Of a stretch of DNA of 64,000 nucleotides, positions 35,349 through 43,031 are shown piece by piece. The DNA is taken from assembly GCF_012933505.1 (NCBI RefSeq), contig NZ_JABBNB010000028.1:1-64000 (forward strand), given 5' to 3'. This DNA is from Gordonia asplenii (GTDB lineage Bacteria; Actinomycetota; Actinomycetes; Mycobacteriales; Mycobacteriaceae). How positions within the stretch are numbered: the stretch's first letter is position 1; every line of letters starts with the position of its first letter. The position numbers and the translations under genes were made by a program. A model generated the notes under the pieces. The model searched no databases. It was not told where the DNA came from and was given only the letters and a program-made list of their open reading frames with translations.

Positions 35349-36385
35349 GCGCCCTCCCGGATCTCCACTTCAACCGCTGCGGGGTAGTCGATGCCACCGA
35401 CTCGGACGCCGTCGGGGCTGATCCGGGCCGCTGACCAGGTCTCATCGTCGGCGTCGAGCAACGCGGCGACGGCGTCGTCGGGCATGCGGGCGAGATCGCC
35501 GCGCACGGTGAGTGTCGCGGCGGCGCCGATGTGACCGCGCCGAAGGCAGGTGCGCACCGGTTCGCCGAGCGCGAGGCCGTGCAGGAATCCTGCCGCGAAC
35601 GAATCGCCCGCACCGACCGGCTCGACGACGACTACCGATAGCGCATCGGCGCTGACCCGACTGCCGTCACGGCTGACCGCAATCGCTTTGACGGCTCCGT
35701 CTTTGATGATCAGCAACTCGGGGTCGGGGAGCAGTGCGCGCAGCTCGGCCGGGTCGTCGGTGCCGAAAACCCGCTCGGCTTCGTCGGCTCCGACGAGGGT
35801 GACGTCGGCGGCGTCGGCCAGCGGCAGCAGTGGCGCGGGGTCGGCGTCGGGCCACAGTTGCTCGCGCCAGTTCACGTCGAACGTCACCCGCCCGACGACG
35901 CCGGTGCGTCGGATCATCAACTCCGACAACAGGTCCGCGCAGGTCGTCGACAGTGGCGGGGTGATCCCCGACAGATGCACGATCCGAGCCCCGGCCAGCG
36001 CGGCGGCCACCGCCGGATCGCGCAGCATGTCCGTACCCATCGCCGACGCCGCGGATCCGGCCCGACGGTAGGTGCTGGAGGTGACCGGCTCGCCGCCATC
36101 GTCGACGCCCTCGGTCTTCGCATACCGACCGGTCGGCAGGTGTGCATCCACCTCGACCGCCCCGACGTCGACGCCGTAGGAGCGCAGATGGTTCAGCACG
36201 GCGGTGCCCTGCGGGTCGGCGCCGACACGGCTGATGTATCCGGTGGGGACGTCGAGCGCGGCCAGCGCGGTTGCGACATTGGCCTCCGCGCCGCCGACCT
36301 TCATCGCGGCGTCGGGGACGTCGAGGTCGTCGGCGGCGACGAGGGCAAGGGGTTCACCCAGGCAAACGACCAGCGGTCCGCTCAA
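35345..36385 (-). CDS. PfkB-family sugar kinase, probable 2-keto-3-deoxygluconate kinase
   Basis: A 346-residue ribokinase-family kinase. Substrate-side motif VGGAEANVATALAALD, DVNWREQLWP (typical of KDG kinases), and the catalytic GAGDSFAAGFLHG with the base Asp are present. The assignment to KDG comes from the adjacent KDPG aldolase gene: kinase plus aldolase turn KDG into pyruvate and glyceraldehyde-3-phosphate. TTG start at 36385 with a strong GGAGG site eight bases upstream. The C-terminal 35 residues beyond the kinase fold are unusual. Confidence 0.85.
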   Translation of the reverse strand: MSGPLVVCLGEPLALVAADDLDVPDAAMKVGGAEANVATALAALDVPTGYISRVGADPQGTAVLNHLRSYGVDVGAVEVDAHLPTGRYAKTEGVDDGGEPVTSSTYRRAGSAASAMGTDMLRDPAVAAALAGARIVHLSGITPPLSTTCADLLSELMIRRTGVVGRVTFDVNWREQLWPDADPAPLLPLADAADVTLVGADEAERVFGTDDPAELRALLPDPELLIIKDGAVKAIAVSRDGSRVSADALSVVVVEPVGAGDSFAAGFLHGLALGEPVRTCLRRGHIGAAATLTVRGDLARMPDDAVAALLDADDETWSAARISPDGVRVGGIDYPAAVEVEIREGA

Positions 36386-36447
36386 CTTTCGTGCCTCCGT
36401 TCTCCAGGTGGCGGCCCCGACGTCGGGTGTGGGAATTCGTTGCCGCA

Positions 36448-36511
36448 GTTGCGTATCGAATGTTAGCCTCTGTGAGACAAATCACGCAACGTGAATTGCA
36501 TTATACGCAAC
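36448..36511. promoter_or_regulatory. Divergent operator region, IclR-type sites
   Basis: GTTGCGTAT at 36448-36456 and its exact reverse complement ATACGCAAC at 36503-36511 form a 9-bp inverted repeat 46 bases apart; a third site, TCACGCAAC, lies at 36482-36490. TTGCATTATACGCAA (36496-36510) is itself a loose dyad. All lie in the 146-base gap between the divergent kinase and deaminase genes, the natural operator of the cluster regulator. Confidence 0.5.
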
Positions 36512-36531
36512 CTTGCAGATAGAGGTGCCAA

Positions 36532-37785
36532 TTGATCGACCGGATCGACGGCCGACCGGCTCTGCTGAGTGTGACCGATAAATCCGTTCCACCGTGGGCG
36601 AATCAGCTTTCGTCCACCGAATTCCTCGCGCGCGAACCTCGGCTGGCTGATCTGGGGACCCCGCTGCTGGTGCTCGACGAAGAGATCGTGGCCGCCAACC
36701 TCGCCGAATTCGCCCGGTGGACCGCAGCGCACGGGTTCGATCTGGAACCGCACGGCAAGACGACGATGGCGCCGATCCTGTGGCAACGACAGCTCGACGC
36801 GGGCGCTACTGCGATCACCGTCGCGAACTACCCGCAGCTGCGGGTCGCGGTGGCGGCCGGGGTGCCGCACGTGCACGTCGCCAACGTCGTCGCCGACCCC
36901 GCCGCCCTCGCGTGGCTGGCGGGAGCCCTGGCCGACGACGCCGACCTGCAGGTCACGCTGTGGGCCGACGGTCTCGGCGCCGTCGACGCCTACGAAGCGG
37001 GCCTCGCGGGCGCGAGCCGCGGTCCGAACGTTCTGGTCGAGCTGGGCGGGCCCGGTGGTCGCACCGGCGCGCGATCGATCGAGGACGCCGTCGTCGTCGG
37101 CGAGCGGATCGCGGCGTCGAGCGTTCTCCGACTGGGCGGCGTCACCGGGTATGAGGGCGCGTTCGCCCACCACGACGACCCGGCGTCGCTGGCCGTCGTC
37201 GACGGCTACCTGGAGAACCTGCTCGAGCTGCACCGACGCCTGCGCCCGCACTACGACGACGGTCGGATCGTCGTCTCGGCCGGTGGCAGCGCCTACTTCG
37301 ATCGGGTCGCCGCGGTACTCGGCGGCGTCGACAATGCGCGGGTCGTCGTGCGCTCGGGCGCCTACATCATCCACGACGACGGGTTCTATCGCGGTATCAC
37401 GCCGACCGGGCGGATGGCCGACGCACCCGCGCTGCGCTCCGCGATGCACGTGTGGGCGCGTGTCATCTCCCGCCCCGAACCCGGCTTGGTGCTGCTCGAC
37501 GTCGGCAAGCGCGACGTCTCGTTCGACGAAGGACTGCCCGAACCGCAACTCGCCGCCCCGACGCTGGGCGGCCCGAGTCGCCCGCTGACCGGCGAGATCA
37601 CCGCCGTCAACGACCAGCACGCGTTTCTGCGGATCGCCGACGACACACCGCTGGCCGTCGGCGACGTGGTGCGGCTGGGCCTCAGTCATCCGTGCACGGT
37701 TCTCGACAAATGGCGCACCGTGGTCACCGTCGCCGACGGCTCCGACAATCCGCGGGTCGTCGACCTGCTGGCCACCTACTTCTAG
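36532..37785 (+). CDS. PLP-dependent D-serine dehydratase/D-threonine aldolase family enzyme; probable D-glucosaminate deaminase
   Basis: A fold-type III (alanine racemase-like) PLP enzyme of 417 residues. The PLP Lys lies in EPHGKTTMAP (Lys 76), and the C-terminal LSHPCTVLDKW carries the His and Cys that bind the catalytic metal in D-serine dehydratases. The family performs dehydration-deamination of beta-hydroxy D-amino acids. With a KDG kinase, KDPG aldolase and deacylase beside it, D-glucosaminate is the best candidate substrate, giving KDG and ammonia; D-serine or D-threonine remain possible. TTG start behind AGAGG. Confidence 0.8.
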   Translation: MIDRIDGRPALLSVTDKSVPPWANQLSSTEFLAREPRLADLGTPLLVLDEEIVAANLAEFARWTAAHGFDLEPHGKTTMAPILWQRQLDAGATAITVANYPQLRVAVAAGVPHVHVANVVADPAALAWLAGALADDADLQVTLWADGLGAVDAYEAGLAGASRGPNVLVELGGPGGRTGARSIEDAVVVGERIAASSVLRLGGVTGYEGAFAHHDDPASLAVVDGYLENLLELHRRLRPHYDDGRIVVSAGGSAYFDRVAAVLGGVDNARVVVRSGAYIIHDDGFYRGITPTGRMADAPALRSAMHVWARVISRPEPGLVLLDVGKRDVSFDEGLPEPQLAAPTLGGPSRPLTGEITAVNDQHAFLRIADDTPLAVGDVVRLGLSHPCTVLDKWRTVVTVADGSDNPRVVDLLATYF

Positions 37786-37793
37786 GGCCGTCG

Positions 37794-39392
37794 ATGCACG
37801 ACATCGCGATCCGCGACGCCACGGTGATCGACGGTACGGAGGGTCCGCGGCTGCACGCGGACGTGGCGATCGACGGTGACACGATCACCGCGATCGGAAC
37901 CGACGTCGGACGCGCGCATCGTACGATCGACGCCGCCGGGCGAGTCCTGAGTCCCGGCTTCATCGACATGCATGCCCATTCCGACCTGCAGGTCTTCCTC
38001 AATCCGACGCATCCGTCACGGATCACCCAGGGCGTCACCTGCGAGGTGGTCGGACAGGACGGACTGAGCTACGCCCCCGTCGACGACGACACCCTGGCCG
38101 CGGTAAGGCCGCTGATCGCGGGCTGGAACAGCGACCCGGCCGACTTCCCGTTCCCGTGGCGCAGCGTCGGGGAATACCTCGACCACATCGACACCGGCGT
38201 CGCGACCAACCTCGCCTACCTGGTGCCGCACGGACTGCTGCGTGCGCTGGCACGCGGCTTCGACGAGGGGCCGGCCAGCCCCGCGGAGATCGCCCGCATG
38301 CAGGAGATCCTCGCCCAGGGCCTACGCGAGGGCGCCGTCGGGCTGTCCACCGGACTGACGTACACGCCGGCGATGTACGCCGACGACGCCGAGCTGAGCG
38401 CGTTGTGCCGGACAACCGGCGAGCTGGGCGGCTACTTCTCGCCGCACCATCACAGTTACGGCGCGGGCGCGATGGAGGCCTACGCGACCATGATCGAGCT
38501 GTGCCGGCGCACCCGCTGTCCGTTGCACCTGGCGCACGCCACCCTCAACTTCGCGCCCAACGAAGGTCGGGCGCCGGAGTTGCTGGCCATGCTCGACGCC
38601 GAGTTGGCGGCCGGCGGCGACATCTCCCTGGACACCTACCCGTATCTGCCGGGGGCGACGACGCTGCACGCGATCCTGCCGAGCTGGACGGCGTCGGGCG
38701 GCGCCGAGGCGACCCTGGCACGATTGCACGACCCCGATGACCTCGCGCGGATCCGCGAGCACCTCGAAGTGGCCGGATCCGACGGCTGCCACGGCGTGAC
38801 CGCGGACTGGGCGACCGTGGAGATCAGCGGCGTCGGCAATCCCGCGTTGAGCGGCTACGTCGGGCGCACGATCGCGCAGATCGCCGCCGACACCGGGCGC
38901 GATCCGTTCGACGTGTGCGTCGGCATCCTCGTCGAGGACCGGCTCGCCACCGGGATCCTGCAGCACGTCGGGCACGAGGAGAACGTGCGAGCCATCATGG
39001 CCCACCGCGTGCACACCGCGGGCAGCGACGGCCTGCTCGTCGGAGGCAAGCCGCATCCGCGCGCCTGGGGGACATTCGCCCGCTACCTGGGCCACTACAG
39101 CCGCGACCTCGGGCTGATGAGCCTGGAGGAATGCGTCGGACACCTCAGCGGCCGCCCGGCGCGGCGTCTCAAGCTGCGCAACCGCGGGCTGGTCCGGGTG
39201 GGCTACGCCGCCGACCTGGTGCTCTTCGACCCCGACACCGTGATCGACCGTGCCACCTTCGACGCGCCGCGCACCCCGGCCGACGGCTTCTCCCACGTAT
39301 TCGTGCGCGGCGTCGCGGCCCTCGACGACGGCGAGCTCACCGGAGCACTCGCCGGACGAGCCCTTCGACTGACCGACCAAGGAGTTCAGTAG
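37794..39392 (+). CDS. N-acyl-D-amino-acid deacylase family amidohydrolase
   Basis: A 532-residue D-aminoacylase-type amidohydrolase. Family metal ligands are all visible: HAH at residues 60-62, Cys 83 in GVTCEVVGQDG, His in FSPHHHSYG and LHLAHATL, and Asp in HTAGSDGLLVGG. In this cluster it would remove the acetyl group from N-acetyl-D-glucosaminate before deamination; N-acyl-D-amino acids are the alternative substrate. No signal peptide, so cytoplasmic. Starts nine bases after the deaminase stop and ends five bases before the aldolase start, so one operon. Confidence 0.85.
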   Translation: MHDIAIRDATVIDGTEGPRLHADVAIDGDTITAIGTDVGRAHRTIDAAGRVLSPGFIDMHAHSDLQVFLNPTHPSRITQGVTCEVVGQDGLSYAPVDDDTLAAVRPLIAGWNSDPADFPFPWRSVGEYLDHIDTGVATNLAYLVPHGLLRALARGFDEGPASPAEIARMQEILAQGLREGAVGLSTGLTYTPAMYADDAELSALCRTTGELGGYFSPHHHSYGAGAMEAYATMIELCRRTRCPLHLAHATLNFAPNEGRAPELLAMLDAELAAGGDISLDTYPYLPGATTLHAILPSWTASGGAEATLARLHDPDDLARIREHLEVAGSDGCHGVTADWATVEISGVGNPALSGYVGRTIAQIAADTGRDPFDVCVGILVEDRLATGILQHVGHEENVRAIMAHRVHTAGSDGLLVGGKPHPRAWGTFARYLGHYSRDLGLMSLEECVGHLSGRPARRLKLRNRGLVRVGYAADLVLFDPDTVIDRATFDAPRTPADGFSHVFVRGVAALDDGELTGALAGRALRLTDQGVQ

Positions 39393-39396
39393 CGCC

Positions 39397-40023
39397 ATGA
39401 CCGACAATCCCATTCTCGACGACCTGCGCGCCGACCGCGCGCTGACCGTGGTCCGCGCGCCGTCGCTGCCCGACTCTGCGGCGCTGTGCCGGGCCCTCGC
39501 CGAGGGCGGAATCCGCACCGTCGAACTCACGTTCACCACCCCCGATGTGCTAACCCATCTCGAGCGCGCCGCCGACGTCGAGGGCACGTGCCTCGGCGTC
39601 GGGACCGTCCGGACCGCCGCGCAGGCGCGCGACGCCGTGCGCGCGGGAGCGAAGTTCCTGGTCACCCCCGACGTCAACGAGGAGGTCGCCGATGCCGCGC
39701 GCGACGTCGGCGTGCCGGTCTTCCTCGGCGCCCTGACCCCGACCGAGGTCGCCCGCGCGGCGAGCCTCGGGTCGGCGGTGGTGAAGATCTTCCCGGCCAA
39801 GGCCTTCGGGCCGGGATACCTCAAAGACCTGCACGGTCCGTTCCCGGGCCTGCCGTTGCTGCCGTCGGGCGGGGTCAGTGAGGCGAATGCGGGCGAATTC
39901 CTCGCCGCCGGTGCCGTCGCGGTGTGCGCTGGTACCTCAGTCGTTCCGCCCGCCACCGTTGCCATCGGTGACTGGGCGGACATCACCAGCCGCGCCGCCC
40001 GCTTCGTGGCCGCGCTCGGATAG
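39397..40023 (+). CDS. KDPG/KHG aldolase
   Basis: Splits 2-keto-3-deoxy-6-phosphogluconate into pyruvate and glyceraldehyde-3-phosphate. A 208-residue class I aldolase: general-base Glu 43 in RTVELTFTTP, phosphate-binding LGVGTVRT, Schiff-base Lys 130 in AVVKIFPAKAFGPGYLK, and LLPSGGVS. Length is normal. It follows the deacylase after four bases. There is no edd gene (6-phosphogluconate dehydratase) here, so KDPG must come from the kinase, not from the classical Entner-Doudoroff route. Confidence 0.92.
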   Translation: MTDNPILDDLRADRALTVVRAPSLPDSAALCRALAEGGIRTVELTFTTPDVLTHLERAADVEGTCLGVGTVRTAAQARDAVRAGAKFLVTPDVNEEVADAARDVGVPVFLGALTPTEVARAASLGSAVVKIFPAKAFGPGYLKDLHGPFPGLPLLPSGGVSEANAGEFLAAGAVAVCAGTSVVPPATVAIGDWADITSRAARFVAALG

Positions 40024-40034
40024 AAGGAATCCTC

Positions 40035-41422
40035 ATGTCCATCCATTGGCTGCAGCACGAGACGGGCGGCCTGCTGACGCTGGCCGCCATCTCCATCGCG
40101 GTGCTGCTGTTCCTCATCATCAAGGTGAAACTGGAACCCTTCACGCCCTGATCGTGGTGTCGGTGGGCTTGGCCCTCGTCGCGGGAGTCTCGGTGGAGAA
40201 GCTCGTCGGCTCACCGCAGAAGGGGGCCGCGCAATCGATTCTGGAACTCGGTTTCGCGGGGATCCTCGGACATATCGCGCCGATCATCGGTCTCGGCACG
40301 GTGCTCGGCGCGATCCTGGAGCGCTCGGGTGGCGCGGACGTCCTGACGAGTTGGCTGCTGAAGGTCTTCGGACCTAAGGGCGCGCCGCTGGCGATGGGAT
40401 GCACCGGCCTGATCCTGGGTATCCCGGTGTTCTTCGACATCGGCATCTTCATCCTCGCGCCGCTGGTCTACGTCACCGCGAAGCGCGGCGGCAAATCGCT
40501 CGTCATGTACGCGCTGCCGCTGCTCGCGGGCCTGTCGATGACCCACGCGTTCCTTCCGCCGCACCCCGGTCCGGTCACCGCGGCCGGCCTGCTGCACACC
40601 TCGCTCGGCTGGCTGATCGTGATGGGCCTCGCCTGCGGCATCCCCGCCTGGTTCGCCTCCGGTGTGCTGTGGGGCACGTGGATCGGCAAACGCGTGTGGG
40701 TCGACGTGCCCGAGGACTTCATCCCCGAGGAAGAATTCGCCAGCAAGAACCCGCCGGGGCTCGGACTGATCGCGTTCATCATCCTGGTGCCGATGATTCT
40801 GATCCTGGGCGCCACGTTCGGATCGATCACGCTGACGGTCGGCTCGAAGCCGTACTCGGTGCTGGTCTTCCTCGGCACCCCGGTGGTCGCATTGACGATC
40901 GCGGTGCTGTTCGCGTTCTATCTGCTGGGTATCCGACGCGGTATCACCGCGAAGGAGCTGGGCGAGATGACCGGCGCGGCACTCAAGCCCATCGGCATGA
41001 TCCTGCTGGTGGTCGGCGCGGGTGCACTGTTCGGCCTGGTGCTGCAGAAGACCGGCGTCGCCACCGCGCTGAGCGACTCGATGAAGAGCATGGGCCTGCC
41101 GCTGATCCTGTCGGTGTACCTGGTGTCCGCCGCGCTGCGAATCGCGCAGGGCTCGGCGACCGTGGCGATCACGACCACGGCCAGCATCTTCGGTGAGGCG
41201 GTCGCCAAGGGCGGCTTCTCGCAGCCGCAGATCGCGTTGCTGGTCATCGCAGTGTCGGCCGGCTCGATCATCCTCAGCCACGTCAACGACGGCGGGTTCT
41301 GGATCGTGTCGAAGTACTTCAACATGACGGTCAAGCAGACACTGATGACCTGGACGGTGCTGGAGACCATCCTGTCCCTGGTCGGTTTCGCGATGGTGCT
41401 CATCCTGTGGGCGTTCGTCTGA
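40035..41422 (+). pseudogene. GntP-family gluconate-type permease, frameshifted near its start
   Basis: The ATG at 40035 has an AAGGA site and codes MSIHWLQHETGG and a first membrane helix up to LIIKVKLEPF, then meets a stop at 40149. The rest of a normal GntP permease (HALIVVSVGLALVAG ... to the end at 41422, about 10-12 helices, ending MVLILWAFV) continues in the next frame. Adding one C at about 40142 would restore LEPFHALIV. Either this copy is broken, the assembly has a one-base error, or frame is recovered in translation; no classic slippery heptamer is seen. The product would import sugar acids for the cluster. Confidence 0.85.
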
Positions 41423-41566
41423 CCCGTCGTCGGCAAGGGAGGTCGTCGGACCCGATTTCGTCGTCTGACGTCCTGCCCGGTAGGCTGGTCGGGTTAGCCT
41501 CGACCGGTGGGGTCTGTCCGCCGGTCACATTGAGTCTTTAGCAACAAGTGGTTAGGAAGCACCCCA

Positions 41567-41668
41567 ATGGGTTCAGTGATCAAGAAGCGTCGCAAGCGCA
41601 TGTCGAAGAAGAAGCACCGCAAACTGCTTCGTCGTACCCGAGTGCAGCGTCGCAAACTCGGCAAATAG
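41567..41668 (+). CDS. Small basic ribosomal protein bS22 (AURKAIP1/COX24 type)
   Basis: A 33-residue protein, [20 protein letters not shown] followed by [13 protein letters not shown]: over half Lys/Arg. It matches the mycobacterial 30S subunit protein bS22 (Rv0500B) found near the decoding centre. Start is fixed by AGGAAG eight bases upstream. In M. tuberculosis it follows Rv0500A directly; here the seven-gene sugar-acid cluster stands between them. The gap 41423-41566 before it should hold its promoter. Confidence 0.95.
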
Positions 41669-41711
41669 GCATGTCGTCTCGCGCGTATCGGTCGCTGTAG
41701 AGACGAACACA

Positions 41712-41758
41712 GAACCCGCTCGGGTCACCGGATGCGTTCGGCGGCGTCGGGCGGGTTC
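41712..41758 (+). terminator. Rho-independent terminator after bS22
   Basis: GAACCCGC and GCGGGTTC pair as an 8-bp stem closing a structured loop, followed by TCGCTTTTCTCGTT, one of the few T-rich tails in this window. It ends transcription before the epimerase gene. Confidence 0.7.
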
Positions 41759-41800
41759 TCGCTTTTCTCGTTACCGTTAGAGCCGTGAGTGAGTTGAATC

Positions 41801-42856
41801 ATGACTGAGCAGTCGACTACGCCTTCGATGCCGCGTTCGGTGCTGGTGACCGGCGCGTCGACGTTCCTCGGTGGATACCTCGTCGCCCGGCTGGCCGCCA
41901 ATCCGGCGATCGAGACCATCGTCGCCGTCGATTCGCGTGTCCCGACCAAGGCGCTGTTGCGCCGGATGGGCCGCGCGGAGTTCGTGCGGCTCGACATCCG
42001 ACGCCCGACGATCGCCAAGACCATCGCGAACTACGACGTCGACACCGTCGTGCACGCGGCGACGTCGATCATGGACGACGCCCCGCACTCGGCGGCGATC
42101 AAGGAGTTCAACGTCGTCGGAGCGATGCAGGTGGTCGCGGCGTGTCAGCGCAGTCCGTCGGTCAAGCGGCTCATCTTGCGTTCGACCGCGATGGTCTACG
42201 GTGCGAGCAGCAAAGATCCGTCGCATTTCACCGAGGGCGACGCCCCGCGCCGCGAACCGTCGGGGTACGGTCGCGACCTGCTCGACATCGAGGGCTACTG
42301 CCGTGGGCTGTCGCGGCGACGCTCCGACGTCGACGTGACGATCCTGCGCTACCAGGCGATGCTGGGGCCGCGGATCCGGACGCGTATGGGGTCGTATCTG
42401 TCGCTGCCGGTGGTCCCGACGGCGCTCGGGTTCTCCGCGCGTATGCAGTTCCTGCACGAGGAAGACGCACTGTCGGCGCTCGAACACGCGACGCTCGCGG
42501 GCAAGGCCGGGACGTTCAACATCGCCGGTGACGGGGTGATCAGTCTGTCGCAGGCGATTCGCCGGGCGGGCCATCTGGAGATGCCGGTTCCGAAGGGGCT
42601 GTTGGCTCCGGTGTCGGCGGCGCTGCAGGACGTGCGGTCGGTGAAGCTGCGCTCGAGCCAGACCGACTGGCTGACCTACGGTCGGGTCCTCGACACCACC
42701 CGGATGCGCGTCGACCTCGGGTTCGTCCCGCGGTACACCACCGCGGCGACCGTCGACGACTTCATCGAGCGTGGTGGCAGCAAGCCGGTGATCTCGCCGG
42801 ACAAGTGGCACGACATCGAACGTTCGGTGGTCTCGGCAGCTCATCAACTGGTGTGA
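41801..42856 (+). CDS. NAD-dependent epimerase/dehydratase (SDR family, Rv0501-like)
   Basis: A 351-residue extended short-chain dehydrogenase. The nucleotide loop VLVTGASTFLGGYL, the Asp of VAVDSRVP, and LRSTAMVYGASSKDP are visible; the classical YxxxK active site reads GYGRDLLDIE, in which the Lys is replaced by Leu (YGRDL), so true epimerase chemistry is doubtful. M. tuberculosis Rv0501 (called galE2) is the positional relative. It may bind a sugar nucleotide without catalysis or act on another substrate. Confidence 0.82.
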   Translation: MTEQSTTPSMPRSVLVTGASTFLGGYLVARLAANPAIETIVAVDSRVPTKALLRRMGRAEFVRLDIRRPTIAKTIANYDVDTVVHAATSIMDDAPHSAAIKEFNVVGAMQVVAACQRSPSVKRLILRSTAMVYGASSKDPSHFTEGDAPRREPSGYGRDLLDIEGYCRGLSRRRSDVDVTILRYQAMLGPRIRTRMGSYLSLPVVPTALGFSARMQFLHEEDALSALEHATLAGKAGTFNIAGDGVISLSQAIRRAGHLEMPVPKGLLAPVSAALQDVRSVKLRSSQTDWLTYGRVLDTTRMRVDLGFVPRYTTAATVDDFIERGGSKPVISPDKWHDIERSVVSAAHQLV

Positions 42857-42933
42857 CGTGTGTTGCGTGAGTCACGAGTAACCGAGTTTCGCCGAATGTA
42901 AGAGATTCGTGAATATAACGGCTATGATGCTGC

Positions 42934-42999
42934 GCACCTATAGGTGCCATCGTAGGATTGATAGACAGATGTAATCAGTTCGTATCGAAGCCGATACGA
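42934..42999 (+). promoter_or_regulatory. Two palindromes upstream of the acyltransferase gene
   Basis: GCACCTATAGGTGC (42934-42947) is a perfect 14-bp palindrome; TCGTATCG-AAGC-CGATACGA (42980-42999) is a perfect 8-bp stem-loop 32 bases before the ATG. The surrounding DNA is unusually AT-rich (GAATATAACGGCTATGATG), as for a regulated promoter with TATGAT at 42923. The first looks like an operator, the second like an mRNA leader hairpin or second operator. Confidence 0.5.
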
Positions 43000-43031
43000 C
43001 ATCACAACCTGGGAATTTGGGGGTGTACACC

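Noticed and set aside
40140-40151. Programmed -1 frameshift in gntP
   Set aside because: The sequence CCCTTCAC is not a standard slippery heptamer and no pseudoknot is evident; a lost base is simpler.
41532-41557. TTGAGT-17-TAGGAA promoter for bS22
   Set aside because: The supposed -10 overlaps AGGAAG, which is the ribosome-binding site, and lacks the final T.
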